Positions 7,481 to 17,400 of a DNA stretch of 64,000 nt are shown here, one piece after another. Each line of letters starts with the position of its first letter. Position 1 is the first letter of the stretch. The stretch comes from Psychrobacillus psychrotolerans (GTDB lineage: Bacteria > Bacillota > Bacilli > Bacillales_A > Planococcaceae), in NCBI RefSeq assembly GCF_900115805.1, contig NZ_FOXU01000001.1, positions 372,001-436,000 on the forward strand, in the 5' to 3' direction. Under the pieces are notes generated by a model. It ran no database searches. It was given only the letters and a program-made list of their open reading frames with translations, and was not told the origin of the DNA. Made by a program: the position numbers and the translations under genes.

Positions 7481-8374
7481 TTACATATTAGCCATTAGTC
7501 TTTTAGCAATAGCTTCATATTCATCCGGTCCTATTCCAGGTGCAAATTCTTCCGGGAGTGATCTTAAATCAGGAATATCATATCCTTTTGGACTTCCTTC
7601 TTTCACAACTAGCTTCTCACCACTCATAGGATTGTTACCTTTCCAAATCTGATTTATATCCTTGTAATCCCCTACATTATTCCACGTAAATAATACATTT
7701 CCATACCCTTGCTCTTCATACTTTCTTGCAGTATCAAAAACACGGTTGTCGAGGTTAGGAATTGGAAGCATTTTCGTCACATCTACCCCTGTTGCTATTT
7801 CAATCGCTTTTGCATATGCCAAAACATGCGTTCCTCCGCGCACAAGTAAATAGCCGATCATTTCTCGAGCTGTCGGATGATCTGTCATCTCATAGACGCG
7901 CATTTTATGTGTCCTAGCACCACATTCTAAAAAGAAGTTATGCAGTAAATCTAACACTAAGTTACCACTAGAAAATACATAATCACCTCTCCAAGGATTC
8001 CCCATAGAATCTCCTGCCAATGATGTTTGAGCATTTGCTATAAAAGCATACGTATTTCGTTTATCGATAGCATCTTGAAGAGGGGAACTGTTTGGATCAC
8101 CAGTAAAAGAAGAATTTTTATTTAACAAGTTAATTGTATTTGATACAAGTTCCACATGACCAAACTCTTCGGCAGTAATACTTGCTACTAAATCATAAAA
8201 TGGTTTTAATTTCTTTCTACCACGGAAATTAAAGGATTGATACATATAGTTATTTAATGTCGACATTTCCCCAAATTTCCCGCCGAGTAACTCTTGAACT
8301 GCCGATGCAGCATTTGCATCGCCATATTCAACTCTAGGTAGATCAATTAATAACTTATCCACTCGTTGAAACAA
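7481..8374 (-). CDS. Manganese catalase
   Basis: Non-haem dimanganese catalase that disproportionates hydrogen peroxide. The 297-residue protein has the ferritin-like four-helix core; visible metal ligands are Glu36 in GKFGEMST, Glu70 and His73 in TAEEFGHVE, with further ligands in FLECGARTHKMRVYEMTDHP and the GGTHVLAYAKA helix. The start is TTG at 8374, about 8 bases after GAGGAGC. It is 19 bases downstream of a DUF2642 gene and likely co-transcribed with it. In Bacillales such catalases (YdbD and CotJC type) are often linked to spores, and a coat-F protein lies nearby. A haem catalase is encoded separately at 34.0 kb. Confidence 0.93.
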   Translation of the reverse strand: MFQRVDKLLIDLPRVEYGDANAASAVQELLGGKFGEMSTLNNYMYQSFNFRGRKKLKPFYDLVASITAEEFGHVELVSNTINLLNKNSSFTGDPNSSPLQDAIDKRNTYAFIANAQTSLAGDSMGNPWRGDYVFSSGNLVLDLLHNFFLECGARTHKMRVYEMTDHPTAREMIGYLLVRGGTHVLAYAKAIEIATGVDVTKMLPIPNLDNRVFDTARKYEEQGYGNVLFTWNNVGDYKDINQIWKGNNPMSGEKLVVKEGSPKGYDIPDLRSLPEEFAPGIGPDEYEAIAKRLMANM

Positions 8375-8393
8375 ATAACATGCTCCTCTTTTT

Positions 8394-8621
8394 TTATTTA
8401 GTAGGTGAAATCCACACTATTTGCTGTATTCTAATGTAAAATGGAGTTCCACTTACATCTAATACTAGATGATCAGGTGCAATACCTTTAAGTATACCTT
8501 GCATGGTACTTCTAGTTGTTTGAATAGCAATCATTTTGTCCTTTAATCCTTTAGCTGCCTGGTAAACATAACCTTCAAATTGACTTACAAATTCGACCGT
8601 TCCCTGTGGCTTGTCGTTCAT
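8394..8621 (-). CDS. DUF2642 (YuzF-like) small protein
   Basis: A 75-residue protein with an SH3/Sm-like pattern: GTVEFVSQFEGYVYQAAKGL, then a beta-rich half with LKGIAPDHLVLDVSGTPFYIRIQQIVWISP. This matches the DUF2642 family, small Bacillus proteins of unknown function, several of which appear in spore or biofilm contexts. Start ATG 8621 has AAGGATGG upstream. It is the first gene of a two-gene unit with the manganese catalase. Confidence 0.65.
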   Translation of the reverse strand: MNDKPQGTVEFVSQFEGYVYQAAKGLKDKMIAIQTTRSTMQGILKGIAPDHLVLDVSGTPFYIRIQQIVWISPTK

Positions 8622-8729
8622 GGTCTATCCATCCTTTCCTAACAATCTTACTAGTGTATGACATAAGGTTTTATATGGTTACGAGAACATGCTATGATGG
8701 ACTAAGACGTTTAGATAAGTTGGGTGATA

Positions 8730-9296
8730 ATGATTAAGAGAATATTAGTAACAGGTTATAAAGCACATGAATTGGGAATATTTAAAGATACTCATGATGG
8801 GATTCCTATCATAAAAAAAGCAATAGAAACACAACTTCGTGTTTTGTTGGAGGAAGGTTTAGAGTGGGTAATATTAGGTGGTCAACAAGGTATAGAAACT
8901 TGGACTGCCGAGTTAATCCTAGTGCTTAAAGATGAGTATCCGCAGTTAAAGTTTGCCATAATTACCCCATTTTTAGAACAGGAAAAAAATTGGAATGAAC
9001 AAAAGAAAGAAAAGTATGAGCGCCTATTAAGGCAAGCTGATTATCAGACAAGTGTCACAAAAAAACCGTATGAAGCTCCCTGGCAGTTTATAGAGCGAAA
9101 TAAATTCGTTGTTCGTAATACCGATGGAATGTTAATAATTTACGACGAAGAAAATGAGGGCTCTCCAAAGTTCATCAAAAAATTAGCAGAGCAATATGCG
9201 GAAAAAAATGATTACCGAGTAATTACCATAGATGCATATGATCTTCAATTAATAGCAGAAGAAATAGCAGAAGAAGGAAGGAACCAATTTCTATGA
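8730..9296 (+). CDS. ypsA: YpsA-like SLOG-superfamily protein (DUF1273)
   Basis: The protein begins IKRILVTGYKAHELGIF and has the SLOG-type glycine loop WVILGGQQGIETWTAE near residues 48-63. PYEAPWQFIERNKFVVRNTDGMLIIYDEE near 110-140 is highly typical of YpsA/DUF1273. SLOG proteins bind nucleotides or their derivatives, and Bacillus YpsA influences cell division. ATG 8730 is taken as the start; GTG 8724 is an alternative and the ribosome binding site is weak. In B. subtilis ypsA is next to gpsB, but here gpsB lies 47 kb away. The stop overlaps the next gene by 4 bases (ATGA), so the two are translationally coupled. Confidence 0.88.
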   Translation: MIKRILVTGYKAHELGIFKDTHDGIPIIKKAIETQLRVLLEEGLEWVILGGQQGIETWTAELILVLKDEYPQLKFAIITPFLEQEKNWNEQKKEKYERLLRQADYQTSVTKKPYEAPWQFIERNKFVVRNTDGMLIIYDEENEGSPKFIKKLAEQYAEKNDYRVITIDAYDLQLIAEEIAEEGRNQFL

Positions 9297-9865
9297 TTAC
9301 AAACAAACTAACTAAAAAGATCGAAGAAGCTACAAACAATGAAATAACATTAACAATGGAGGAAAAAGATTTTGCAGAAAAAAACCTTTTACTCCCTGAA
9401 GGATTAAATATTCTTCCACAAGACTTATTTAACGATGCAATTATCGAAAGGTACAATAAAGAAACAGATGAGTTAATAGCTAAAGAGCCCACCTCATTTT
9501 TACAAACACCTGCATCCTATCTTAAAGACAATATGCAAGAATATGTTTATTTAGAAGCTAATATGTTGGATGTTGTAAGCGTAGATGCGATTGCAATTGA
9601 ATATGATGAAGTGTTTGAAGTTTACACAGCAATGTTTGGTTTATTTATCCAAAAAAAATATACAGCAGAAATTAGAGCATTTTTAGATGAACATTACAAT
9701 TCAGAGAAGATGCAATATAGTATAATGTTCGCAGGTAACGAAGGTTTATGGGAAATTAATTTACCGATAAATTATATAAAAGGATTCGATGATTCCTTTA
9801 CTATGGAAGAAGTTTATCAATTATTATACTCATTAATCTTTAAATTAATGACGAATATTAAATAA
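9293..9865 (+). CDS. Unknown acidic protein coupled to YpsA (190 aa)
   Basis: I do not recognise a family. The sequence is acidic and apparently cytosolic, with no signal peptide or membrane segment. It has an N-terminal EEKDFAEKNLLLPEGLNILP segment, a central VEAIAIEYDEV-like helix region (actual VDAIAIEYDEVFEVYTAMFGLF) and a C-terminal part with MFAGNEGLWEINLPINYIKGF. Its ATG lies inside the ypsA stop (ATGA, 4-base overlap), so the two proteins are made from one message and may act together. A strong terminator follows, so the unit is ypsA plus this gene. Confidence 0.75.
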   Translation: MITNKLTKKIEEATNNEITLTMEEKDFAEKNLLLPEGLNILPQDLFNDAIIERYNKETDELIAKEPTSFLQTPASYLKDNMQEYVYLEANMLDVVSVDAIAIEYDEVFEVYTAMFGLFIQKKYTAEIRAFLDEHYNSEKMQYSIMFAGNEGLWEINLPINYIKGFDDSFTMEEVYQLLYSLIFKLMTNIK

Positions 9866-9876
9866 GTTTTGATCCG

Positions 9877-9912
9877 CAATCCCAATAGAATGATATTGGG
9901 ATTGTTTTTATT
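9877..9912 (+). terminator. Terminator of the ypsA unit
   Basis: CAATCCCAATA (9877-9887) and TATTGGGATTG (9894-9904) form a perfect 11-bp stem with a 6-base loop, followed by TTTTTATTTTTTT. Confidence 0.92.
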
Positions 9913-9996
9913 TTTTTATAGCTTGCATATTTGATGACTTTTTACTCAAACTACAAAGGATGTTCCATCAAAGTTTCTACAAGGAGGAAAATTGGA

Positions 9997-10629
9997 ATGA
10001 CACAAAATCCATTTGGACAAGGTCAAGGTCAAACGCATCAAAATATGCAAACTGGTAATATCTCACAAAACATGAATCATGGTGGTCATGAGGTATTTGA
10101 CGTCCATGAAGTTTTAGGGACTGTTATTTCCGGATTAAATTTAAAAGTACTTCTACGTCCCCATGTAAAAGACCAGGAACTGCTAAGTATTTTAGACCGT
10201 CAATATGCATTTGCATTAGACGAATATAATATTACCGTTGAATGCTTTAAAACAGGTGCAGATCCTTCCCATCCAACTACTAGCTATAAAATGCAAACTG
10301 GAAATGACTTCATATATGGGATAAAACCTTCCCAACCTAAAAAGCCAATTCAATCTGCCAATGAGCTTTCAGACGAACTGATTTCTGGATACCTTCTTGG
10401 TGCCGCTAAAGCTTCCGCAACTATTAAAACTACCGCTGCACTTGAAACAACTAATCCTGTTGTTCGCCGAGTACTTGCAGATTCCATTCCAAATTGTATT
10501 GAAATGGCTTATGAGCTCTCTATTTATCAAAACAAACACCATTATTACCAAGTACCTCAGTTGGATCAACAAAGTATGCAAGCTCTGACGAATTCATATG
10601 CCCCTGCACAAGGAAATATGATGAGCTAA
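9997..10629 (+). CDS. Coat-F-domain spore coat protein
   Basis: The 210-residue protein has a Gln/Asn/Gly/His-rich N-terminus (NPFGQGQGQTHQN to about residue 30). A helical coat-F-type domain follows, beginning FDVHEVLGTVISGLNLKVLL and continuing through LLSILDRQYAFALDEYNI, SGYLLGAAKASATIKTTAAL and RRVLADSIPNCIEMAYELSIYQNKHHYY. This is the CotF-like spore coat family and shows the organism sporulates. ATG 9997 is used because AAGGAGG lies about 11 bases upstream; earlier in-frame ATGs at 9931/9934 lack a site. It is a single-gene unit between two terminators. Confidence 0.82.
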   Translation: MTQNPFGQGQGQTHQNMQTGNISQNMNHGGHEVFDVHEVLGTVISGLNLKVLLRPHVKDQELLSILDRQYAFALDEYNITVECFKTGADPSHPTTSYKMQTGNDFIYGIKPSQPKKPIQSANELSDELISGYLLGAAKASATIKTTAALETTNPVVRRVLADSIPNCIEMAYELSIYQNKHHYYQVPQLDQQSMQALTNSYAPAQGNMMS

Positions 10630-10639
10630 ATAACAAATT

Positions 10640-10668
10640 TCGCCCCATGAGATTGGGGCGATTTTTTG
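10640..10668 (+). terminator. Terminator after the coat protein gene
   Basis: TCGCCCCA and TGGGGCGA form an 8-bp GC-rich stem followed by TTTTTTG. Confidence 0.9.
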
Positions 10669-10722
10669 TTTGTTCATGTATAATAATTTTATGAATTATT
10701 AATGGAGAAAAGGGTGAAATTT

Positions 10723-11385
10723 ATGCGAGTAGCTATTTTTGATTTTGATGGTACTATCTATGCGGAAGAAACATTCACACTACTAATGAAACATTTAAAA
10801 GAACACCCTACTTATCATTCCTCATACAAACGTTTTTATCGCGCTATTGTTCCACCGTACATAGCAAATAAGTTAAAGTTATATCCGGACAACAAAATGA
10901 AAAAGCGTTCCATGCAATTATATTTAGAGGCATTTAATGGACTGACAAAACAAGAAATGGATATCTATTTTAGTGAAATTAAAGCTACTATGCAGCAAGA
11001 TTTCAACGCAAAAGTATTAGAAAGACTCAAACGTCACCAGGAAGAGAATATTCATATATTACTAGTATCTGGTGCGTATACGCAGTTTTTAGAACGTGTA
11101 ACGGATGGTCTCGTGTTCAATCAGATTATTGGAACCGATATATTTTATAAGGACGACAAAGTTTACACAAAGAATGCAATCAACCATGTAAACGGCCAGC
11201 AAAAAACGTTGAAGGTTCATGAAGCTTTGGATGGTCATCAAATAGATTGGGAAAATAGTTATGCATATGGAGATAGCTTTTCAGACATGCCTGTATTAGA
11301 GCTTGTAGGAAATCCAGTTGCTGTTAGACCCGAGGAAAAGCTCAGAAGCCTAGCAAATGCACGCGGTTGGGAAGTAATGGACTGA
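10723..11385 (+). CDS. HAD-superfamily phosphatase (HAD-IB type)
   Basis: The nucleophile motif DFDGT is at residues 7-11 (Asp7, Asp9). Motif II lies in HILLVSGAYTQFLERV near residue 110, and the metal-binding end motif in YAYGDSFSDMPVLELVGNPVAV near 183-200. The order and the closing NPVAVRPEEKLRSLA are typical of HAD-IB (SerB-like) hydrolases. The start chosen is ATG 10723 (MRVAIFDFDGT), with AAAGGGTG upstream; an earlier ATG at 10702 covers that site. The substrate is unknown. It is a monocistronic gene ending at a shared terminator with hisF. Confidence 0.85.
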   Translation: MRVAIFDFDGTIYAEETFTLLMKHLKEHPTYHSSYKRFYRAIVPPYIANKLKLYPDNKMKKRSMQLYLEAFNGLTKQEMDIYFSEIKATMQQDFNAKVLERLKRHQEENIHILLVSGAYTQFLERVTDGLVFNQIIGTDIFYKDDKVYTKNAINHVNGQQKTLKVHEALDGHQIDWENSYAYGDSFSDMPVLELVGNPVAVRPEEKLRSLANARGWEVMD

Positions 11386-11456
11386 GTACATTAGGAAATT
11401 TAATAAATTGTTGGACGACATTTCGGCAGGCTATTCAAGCGATTGTCCCTTCTACC

Positions 11457-11494
11457 AAAAACGACCTAGTCTCCATACCGAGACTAGGTCGTTT
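11457..11494. terminator. Bidirectional terminator between the HAD gene and hisF
   Basis: AAAACGACCTAGTCT and AGACTAGGTCGTTTT flank an 8-base loop. The stem is 15-16 bp with A and T tails, so it works for both converging genes. It starts about 70 bases after the HAD stop and ends just before the hisF stop. Confidence 0.9.
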
Positions 11495-11496
11495 TA

Positions 11497-12273
11497 TTAA
11501 GTAAGTCGGACATTCACATTCTTTGAATGTAAGTAAGATTTTATTTCTCCAATTGTGTAGTCTCCGTAGTGAATCATGGATGCTACTAAAGCCGCATCAG
11601 CTTTACCGTCAGAGAAGACTTCTTCGATATGTTCGATCTTCCCTGCCCCACCTGAAGCGATAATAGGAATATTAACTTTTTCAGATAATAACTTGATCAG
11701 TGCTACATCATAACCGTTTTTCATGCCGTCCTTATGGATACTTGTGCAAATAATTTCTCCAGCACCTAAGTCAGCTGCTTGCTGCGCCCACTCCACAACA
11801 TCCATTCCTGTTTTCTCATGACCAGAATGTGTATAAACTTCCCATCTAATAATTTCTTGGTCATCATTATAGATTGGCATGGCATCTAAGCCTAATACGA
11901 CACATTGTTTACCATAAATATCTGCTGCTTCCTTCAGTAACTCTGGGCGCATTACTGCCGCCGAGTTGACTCCAACTTTGTCTGCCCCAGCCCGTAGTAA
12001 ATTTTTAAAGTCATCTACTGTGCGCACCCCTCCGATAACGGAAAATGGAATATTTACTTGTTCGGCCACCCTTTGGATCCATTCCAATTTTACATCTTGG
12101 TTTTTTAAAGAAGCGGTCGTATCAAGATAGATTAATTCATCCGCACCATCTTCCGTATACTTTTTACCAAGTTCGGCAGGATCACCAATAATAGTAGGAT
12201 TTCTAAATTGAATATACTTCACTGCTTGATCATTTAGTACATCGATGGCTGGTACAATTCGTTTTCTTAACAT
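11497..12273 (-). CDS. hisF: Imidazole glycerol phosphate synthase cyclase subunit HisF
   Basis: HisF is a TIM barrel that uses ammonia from HisH to make imidazole glycerol phosphate and AICAR from PRFAR. Both catalytic aspartates are visible: RIVPAIDV (Asp11) and VVLGLDAMP (near 130). The phosphate loops VIGGVRTVDD and IASGGAGKIEH are intact. The early strand usually read as VKGVNF is KYIQFRN here, so the sequence is somewhat divergent. ATG 12273 follows AAGGAGAT and lies 1 base after hisH, so the pair is coupled. No other histidine gene is in the window; this pair stands apart from the usual hisZGDBHAFI operon. Confidence 0.92.
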   Translation of the reverse strand: MLRKRIVPAIDVLNDQAVKYIQFRNPTIIGDPAELGKKYTEDGADELIYLDTTASLKNQDVKLEWIQRVAEQVNIPFSVIGGVRTVDDFKNLLRAGADKVGVNSAAVMRPELLKEAADIYGKQCVVLGLDAMPIYNDDQEIIRWEVYTHSGHEKTGMDVVEWAQQAADLGAGEIICTSIHKDGMKNGYDVALIKLLSEKVNIPIIASGGAGKIEHIEEVFSDGKADAALVASMIHYGDYTIGEIKSYLHSKNVNVRLT

Positions 12274-12274
12274 C

Positions 12275-12886
12275 TTATTTATCTCCTTGCTTACAGTAGT
12301 TATCTAAAAGTTGGATGCCGTATTTACCACTTTTTTCTGGATGAAATTGTACGCCCATTACTTGTGAATTACCAATAACGGAAGCGAAATTTATACCATA
12401 ATTTGTCTCTCCTAAAATATCTTCCCGATTTTCCGGCATAGCAAAATAAGAATGCACAAAGTAAAAGTCTGTTTCTTCTGGAATATTTTCAAAAAGAAAA
12501 TGATTTTGTACATCTGTCACTTGGTTCCAACCCATATGGGGAATTTTCTCCGATTCATCGGTAAATTCAGGTACACTGCCTTTTAGAAATCCGAGGCAAT
12601 CCACATTTCCTTCCTCGCTCTTTTCTAATAAAAGCTGCATCCCAAGACAGATACCAAGTAATGGAATACCATCTGAAACTCTTTCTTTTAAGTAATCACT
12701 TAAACCGCTCCGATCCAACACATCCATCGCCACTTTTGCATTTCCAACGCCAGGCAGGATAAGCTTGGTAATTTCATCGGTATGATCACTAGCTTTTGTA
12801 ATAAGTTTTGTTTCATAGCCAAGCTGCTTGATCGCTTTTAACACACTATGTAAATTACCTGCACCATAATCTATAATACCAATCAT
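12275..12886 (-). CDS. hisH: Imidazole glycerol phosphate synthase glutaminase subunit HisH
   Basis: HisH hydrolyses glutamine and channels ammonia to HisF. The class I amidotransferase triad is complete: Cys80 in GICLGMQLL, and His and Glu in MGVQFHPEKSG near residues 181-184. The oxyanion strand LILPGVGN and the N-terminal IIDYGAGNLHSVLKA are typical. Length (203 residues) is normal, and ATG 12886 has GGAGG upstream. It is the first gene of a two-gene hisH-hisF unit lying just downstream of gltD but beyond the gltD terminator, so it probably has its own promoter in 12887-12970. Confidence 0.93.
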   Translation of the reverse strand: MIGIIDYGAGNLHSVLKAIKQLGYETKLITKASDHTDEITKLILPGVGNAKVAMDVLDRSGLSDYLKERVSDGIPLLGICLGMQLLLEKSEEGNVDCLGFLKGSVPEFTDESEKIPHMGWNQVTDVQNHFLFENIPEETDFYFVHSYFAMPENREDILGETNYGINFASVIGNSQVMGVQFHPEKSGKYGIQLLDNYCKQGDK

Positions 12887-12970
12887 GTTATTGCCTCCAT
12901 ATTCGTTATGTAACTATTATGACATCTTATGACCAAAAACGGAACAAAAACTTTAGTTCACTAGCACGGT

Positions 12971-13003
12971 AAAAACCGGTCATGAGACTATGACCGGTTT
13001 TTT
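12971..13003 (-). terminator. Terminator of gltBD overlapping the end of gltD
   Basis: Read on the minus strand, AAAACCGGTCAT and ATGACCGGTTTTT form a 12-bp stem around a 6-base loop. The 5' arm encodes the last residues of GltD (KKPVIV) and the TGA is inside the 3' arm. Confidence 0.88.
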
Positions 13004-14464
13004 ACTAACATATTCATTTACTCGTTTAGCTACTTCTTGCCCTTCTTTGATAGCCCAAACAATTAAACTTTGCCCTCTTCTAGCATCGCCAGCTGTAAAG
13101 ATTCCCTCTTCATTTGTTTGATAATCTTTAGAAGATGCAGCAATCTTTTTATTGGTCATTTGTACCCCAAATTGGTCCGGCAATGTAGTTTCTGCTCCTT
13201 CAAAGCCAATAGCAACAAAAACAAACTGAGCAGGCCATATCTTTTCTGTACCTGGCACTTCTTTAAAAAAGTAGAAGCCGTCTTCTCCAAGAATTTTCTC
13301 CATTTGAATCGTATGCAGTTCTTTTAAATGACCATTCGTATCTGCAACGATTTTCTTCGTCTGAATTAAATACTCTCTTGGATCTTTTCCAAACTTTGCA
13401 TCTGCCTCTTCATAAGCATATTCAAGTTTAAATATAGAAGGGTCCGTCGGCCATTGATTATCATCTGCTCGTGTTAATGGCAATTGAGGGTGCTTCCCAA
13501 ATTGAACTACACTTCGACATTTTTGTCGTAGGGCTGTCGCCACACAGTCTGCTCCCGTATCCCCACCACCAATTACGATGACATCTTTCCCTTTCGTATT
13601 GATGAACTGATTATCCTTAAAATCTGAATCCAATAGACTCTTTGTAGTCGTCGTTAGATATTCCATCGCAAGATGTATCCCTTTAGAGTCACTGCCCTCC
13701 ATATGGAGCACACGTTGTTTTTGTGCTCCTATACATAAGATTACGGCATCGAACTGTTCCTTTAGCTGGTCTGCCGAAATATCTATACCTACTTCCGTGT
13801 TCAGGACAAAATCTATACCTTCTTGCTGGAGTATCTGAATTCGACGCTCTACTATATCTTTTTCCAGCTTCATATTCGGAATTCCATACATAAGAAGACC
13901 TCCCGCTCGATCAGCTCTCTCGAAAATGGTAACGGAATGTCCCGCCTGATTGAGCTCATCTGCACTGGCAAGACCAGCCGGCCCTGAGCCGATAATAGCT
14001 ATTTTCTTCCCAGTTCTCGCCAATGGGATTCTTGGTACGATCCACCCATTTTCAAATCCTTTATCAATAATAGTACGCTCAATATTCTTGATGGAAACTG
14101 CTGGATCTGAAATAGCTAAAGTACATGACCCTTCGCATGGTGCCGGACAAACTCTCCCAGTAAACTCCGGGAAATTATTAGTCATCAGCAATCTTTCTAA
14201 TGCTTCTTCCCATTTCCCTTTATATACTAAATCGTTCCACTCTGGAATAAGGTTATTTATAGGACAACCGGAAGTTGCCCCCCTAACCTCAATACCCATA
14301 TGACAAAATGGAGTTCCACAGTCCATACATCTTGCCCCTTGTTTTTGTAAGGACACATCCGATAGTTTAGAAGAATATTCCTTCCAATTATTTATACGTT
14401 TGAGAGGGGCCACCTCTTTACCTTTTTCACGCTCATATTCCATAAACCCTGTAGGTTTTCCCAT
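12980..14464 (-). CDS. gltD: Glutamate synthase small (beta) subunit
   Basis: GltD takes electrons from NADPH and passes them through FAD and iron-sulfur centres to GltB for glutamate formation from 2-oxoglutarate and glutamine. The N-terminal 4Fe-4S cysteines are in RCMDCGTPFCHMG-GCPINN near residues 45-70 and GRVCPAPCEGSCTLA near 104-118. The FAD loop is AIIGSGPAGLASAD near 155, and the NADPH loop is VIVIGGGDTGADCVATALR near 292. The C-terminal FTAGDARRGQSLIVWAI block is typical. Length is 494 residues. It follows gltB after a 17-base gap with GGGGAGA upstream of ATG 14464, so the two form one operon. The terminator hairpin overlaps its last codons. Confidence 0.96.
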   Translation of the reverse strand: MGKPTGFMEYEREKGKEVAPLKRINNWKEYSSKLSDVSLQKQGARCMDCGTPFCHMGIEVRGATSGCPINNLIPEWNDLVYKGKWEEALERLLMTNNFPEFTGRVCPAPCEGSCTLAISDPAVSIKNIERTIIDKGFENGWIVPRIPLARTGKKIAIIGSGPAGLASADELNQAGHSVTIFERADRAGGLLMYGIPNMKLEKDIVERRIQILQQEGIDFVLNTEVGIDISADQLKEQFDAVILCIGAQKQRVLHMEGSDSKGIHLAMEYLTTTTKSLLDSDFKDNQFINTKGKDVIVIGGGDTGADCVATALRQKCRSVVQFGKHPQLPLTRADDNQWPTDPSIFKLEYAYEEADAKFGKDPREYLIQTKKIVADTNGHLKELHTIQMEKILGEDGFYFFKEVPGTEKIWPAQFVFVAIGFEGAETTLPDQFGVQMTNKKIAASSKDYQTNEEGIFTAGDARRGQSLIVWAIKEGQEVAKRVNEYVSKKPVIVS

Positions 14465-14481
14465 AAGTATCTCCCCTCTCC

Positions 14482-17400
14482 TTATTTTTTCGCTAGTACT
14501 TTCTTTTCCTTTTTTTCCACACTCGAAGTTGCCAAAAATGCTTGCATTGCAGCAGCATCGTCTGTTAAGCCTTGAACTTTGAACGATTGAATTTTATCCA
14601 CCATTTTTTTATAATCATTTGGTACAACTTTCACAAATCGACTAGATGCTTCATCCCAATTGTCTAAGAGATTCATAGCTTTTGTGCTTTTCGTATAATA
14701 ATAATGATCCATGATTAATTGGCGTACAGCATGTAGCTCATCTGCAGTTTGAATTTGTTCAAACCCAATCATCTCTGGATTACACTTTTCTTTAAAGCCA
14801 CTCACATCATCCACAAGAACATACGCAATTCCACCCGACATTCCTGCTCCAAAATTCTTTCCTACATCTCCTAATATAACCGCTCGACCACCTGTCATGT
14901 ATTCACAGCCATGATCGCCAATACCTTCAACGACAACGTCGACACCACTATTTCGTACTGCAAAGCGCTCCCCAGCACGGCCATTGATAAAAGCAGTTCC
15001 ACTCGTTGCCCCGTAAAGCGCAACATTTCCAGCAATAACATTTTGTTCTGCTTTTCCTTGAATCGGTGCTGTTACGATTAGTTTTCCGCCAGATAAGCCT
15101 TTCCCAAAATAGTCATTTACATCGCCGGTTATATACATCGACATTCCTTTTGGTATAAATGCCCCAAAACTTTGGCCAGCTGCTCCTGTAAATCTTAAAA
15201 CAATGGAATCATCCACTAACCCTCGCGCTCCATATTTTTTAGAGATTTCACTTCCAATTATGGTACCTACTACACGTTCTCTGTTAGTTATAGGGAAATA
15301 CAATTCTGCTTTTGACTGACTTTCTATTACCTTTTCCAGTTTTGGTAACAATACACGCATATCAAATGATTCATCAATTTTATGATCCTGTAATGTATTC
15401 CAAGTTCTCGGTCCTTCTGGTTGATATAAAAGAGCCTCTAGATTTAGCTGTTTTGCTTTCCAATGGGATTTAGCACGTTCACTAACTTGCAATACATCGG
15501 TTCTACCGACCATTTCTTCCATTGTTCTGAATCCTAATAATGCCATGTATTCTCGAACTTCTTCTGCTACAAACTTCATAAAGTTAACTACATAATCTGC
15601 CGTTCCAGTAAATTTATCACGCAACTCTGGATTTTGTGTCGCAATTCCAACTGGACATGTATCTAAATGACATGCTCGCATCATGATACAACCCATTACA
15701 ATAAGTGGTGCTGTTGCAAAACCATATTCTTCTGCGCCAAGCAAAGCTGCCATTACTACGTCTTTACCTGTCATTAACTTGCCATCAGTTTCTAACACAA
15801 CTCGGTCGCGCAAACCATTTAGCATTAACGTTTGATGTGCTTCTGCAAGGCCTAATTCCCACGGAAGACCGGTATGTTTTATGCTCGTTTTAGGTGATGC
15901 ACCAGTTCCACCATCGTATCCACTAATTACAATTACATCTGCTGCCCCTTTTGCTACCCCAGCAGCAATTGTTCCTACACCTGATTTTGCAACAAGTTTA
16001 ACACTGATCCTAGCTGCTCTATTTGCATTTTTTAAATCATGTATTAATTGAGACATATCTTCAATTGAGTAAATATCATGATGTGGTGGTGGAGAGATGA
16101 GCCCTACTCCTGTAGTTGAACCACGAACATCTGCAACCCAAGGATATACTTTGTTACCAGGTAATTGCCCACCTTCTCCTGGTTTTGCCCCTTGCGCCAT
16201 TTTAATCTGCAATTCATTTGCTTGAACGAGATAATGACTCTTAACACCAAATCGACCAGATGCAATTTGCTTAATAGCACTGCGACGATTATCGCCGTTT
16301 GCATCCAGTTCATAACGACTAGGGTGTTCACCGCCTTCTCCGCTATTACTTTTACCACCTATTCGATTCATCGCAATAGCTAGTGTTTCGTGTGCTTCTT
16401 GGCTTAAAGAACCATAGGACATAGCGCCCGTTTTAAAACGTTTAACTATTGATTCGACAGATTCTACTTCCTCTAGAGGAATTTTTTTAATTGCTTTATC
16501 AAAGGTCAGTAGATTTCTTAAGAACCCGATACGCTCCTCATTGGCCATTTGCGCATATTGTCTATATAAACCATAATCCCCTCTTCTAGTTGCCCATTGT
16601 AGCGTATGAATTGTTTTTGGATTGAAGGCATGATGTTCTCCCGTATTTCTCCATTGAAAATCACTACCAGATTCTAAAGAATCACTAGTCGAAAGAATTG
16701 CTTGTTCATGTCTTTTGTTAGCTTCATTCGCAATTGTTGCTAGGTCAATTCCACCAAGTTGTGAAACCGTTCCAGTAAAATATCGTTCAATTACGTCCTT
16801 ACTAATTCCAACTGCTTCAAAAATTTGTGCACCACGATAACTTTGTACAGTGGAAATGCCCATTTTCGACATTACTTTTACTACTCCATCTGCTATTCCT
16901 TTACTATATTTAGCAACTGCATCTGGATAACTCCTCGTTATGTGCCCATCCTGTATTGCCTCGGCAATCGTCGCGTAAGCTAAATAGGGATTAATAGCAT
17001 CTACCCCAAAGCCGATAAGTGCAGCAAACTGATGTACCTCACGTACCTCACCCGATTCAACAATAATACTCACCTTTGTCCGATTACCAGTTCGCAGTAA
17101 ATGCTGGTGCACATGACTTGCTGCTAACAAAACTGGAATGGTCTGCTGTTGTACCGAAATACCTCTATCTGAAAGTATGAAGAGAGAGATTCCTTGGTCG
17201 ATCAATTCATCCACTTTTTTGGATAGAAGGTCCAAGTCAATTTCTAAGTCTTCAGACATATTCAGTTGGAGTGAAGCAGCAGTAAATGATTTTATACTAT
17301 TCTTTTTAATATGTGCTAGTTGGCTATTTGTTAAAATAGGTGTTTCTAAGAAAATCCGTTTTGCATTTGACGCATTCGGATGTAGTAGGTCACCTTCCGC

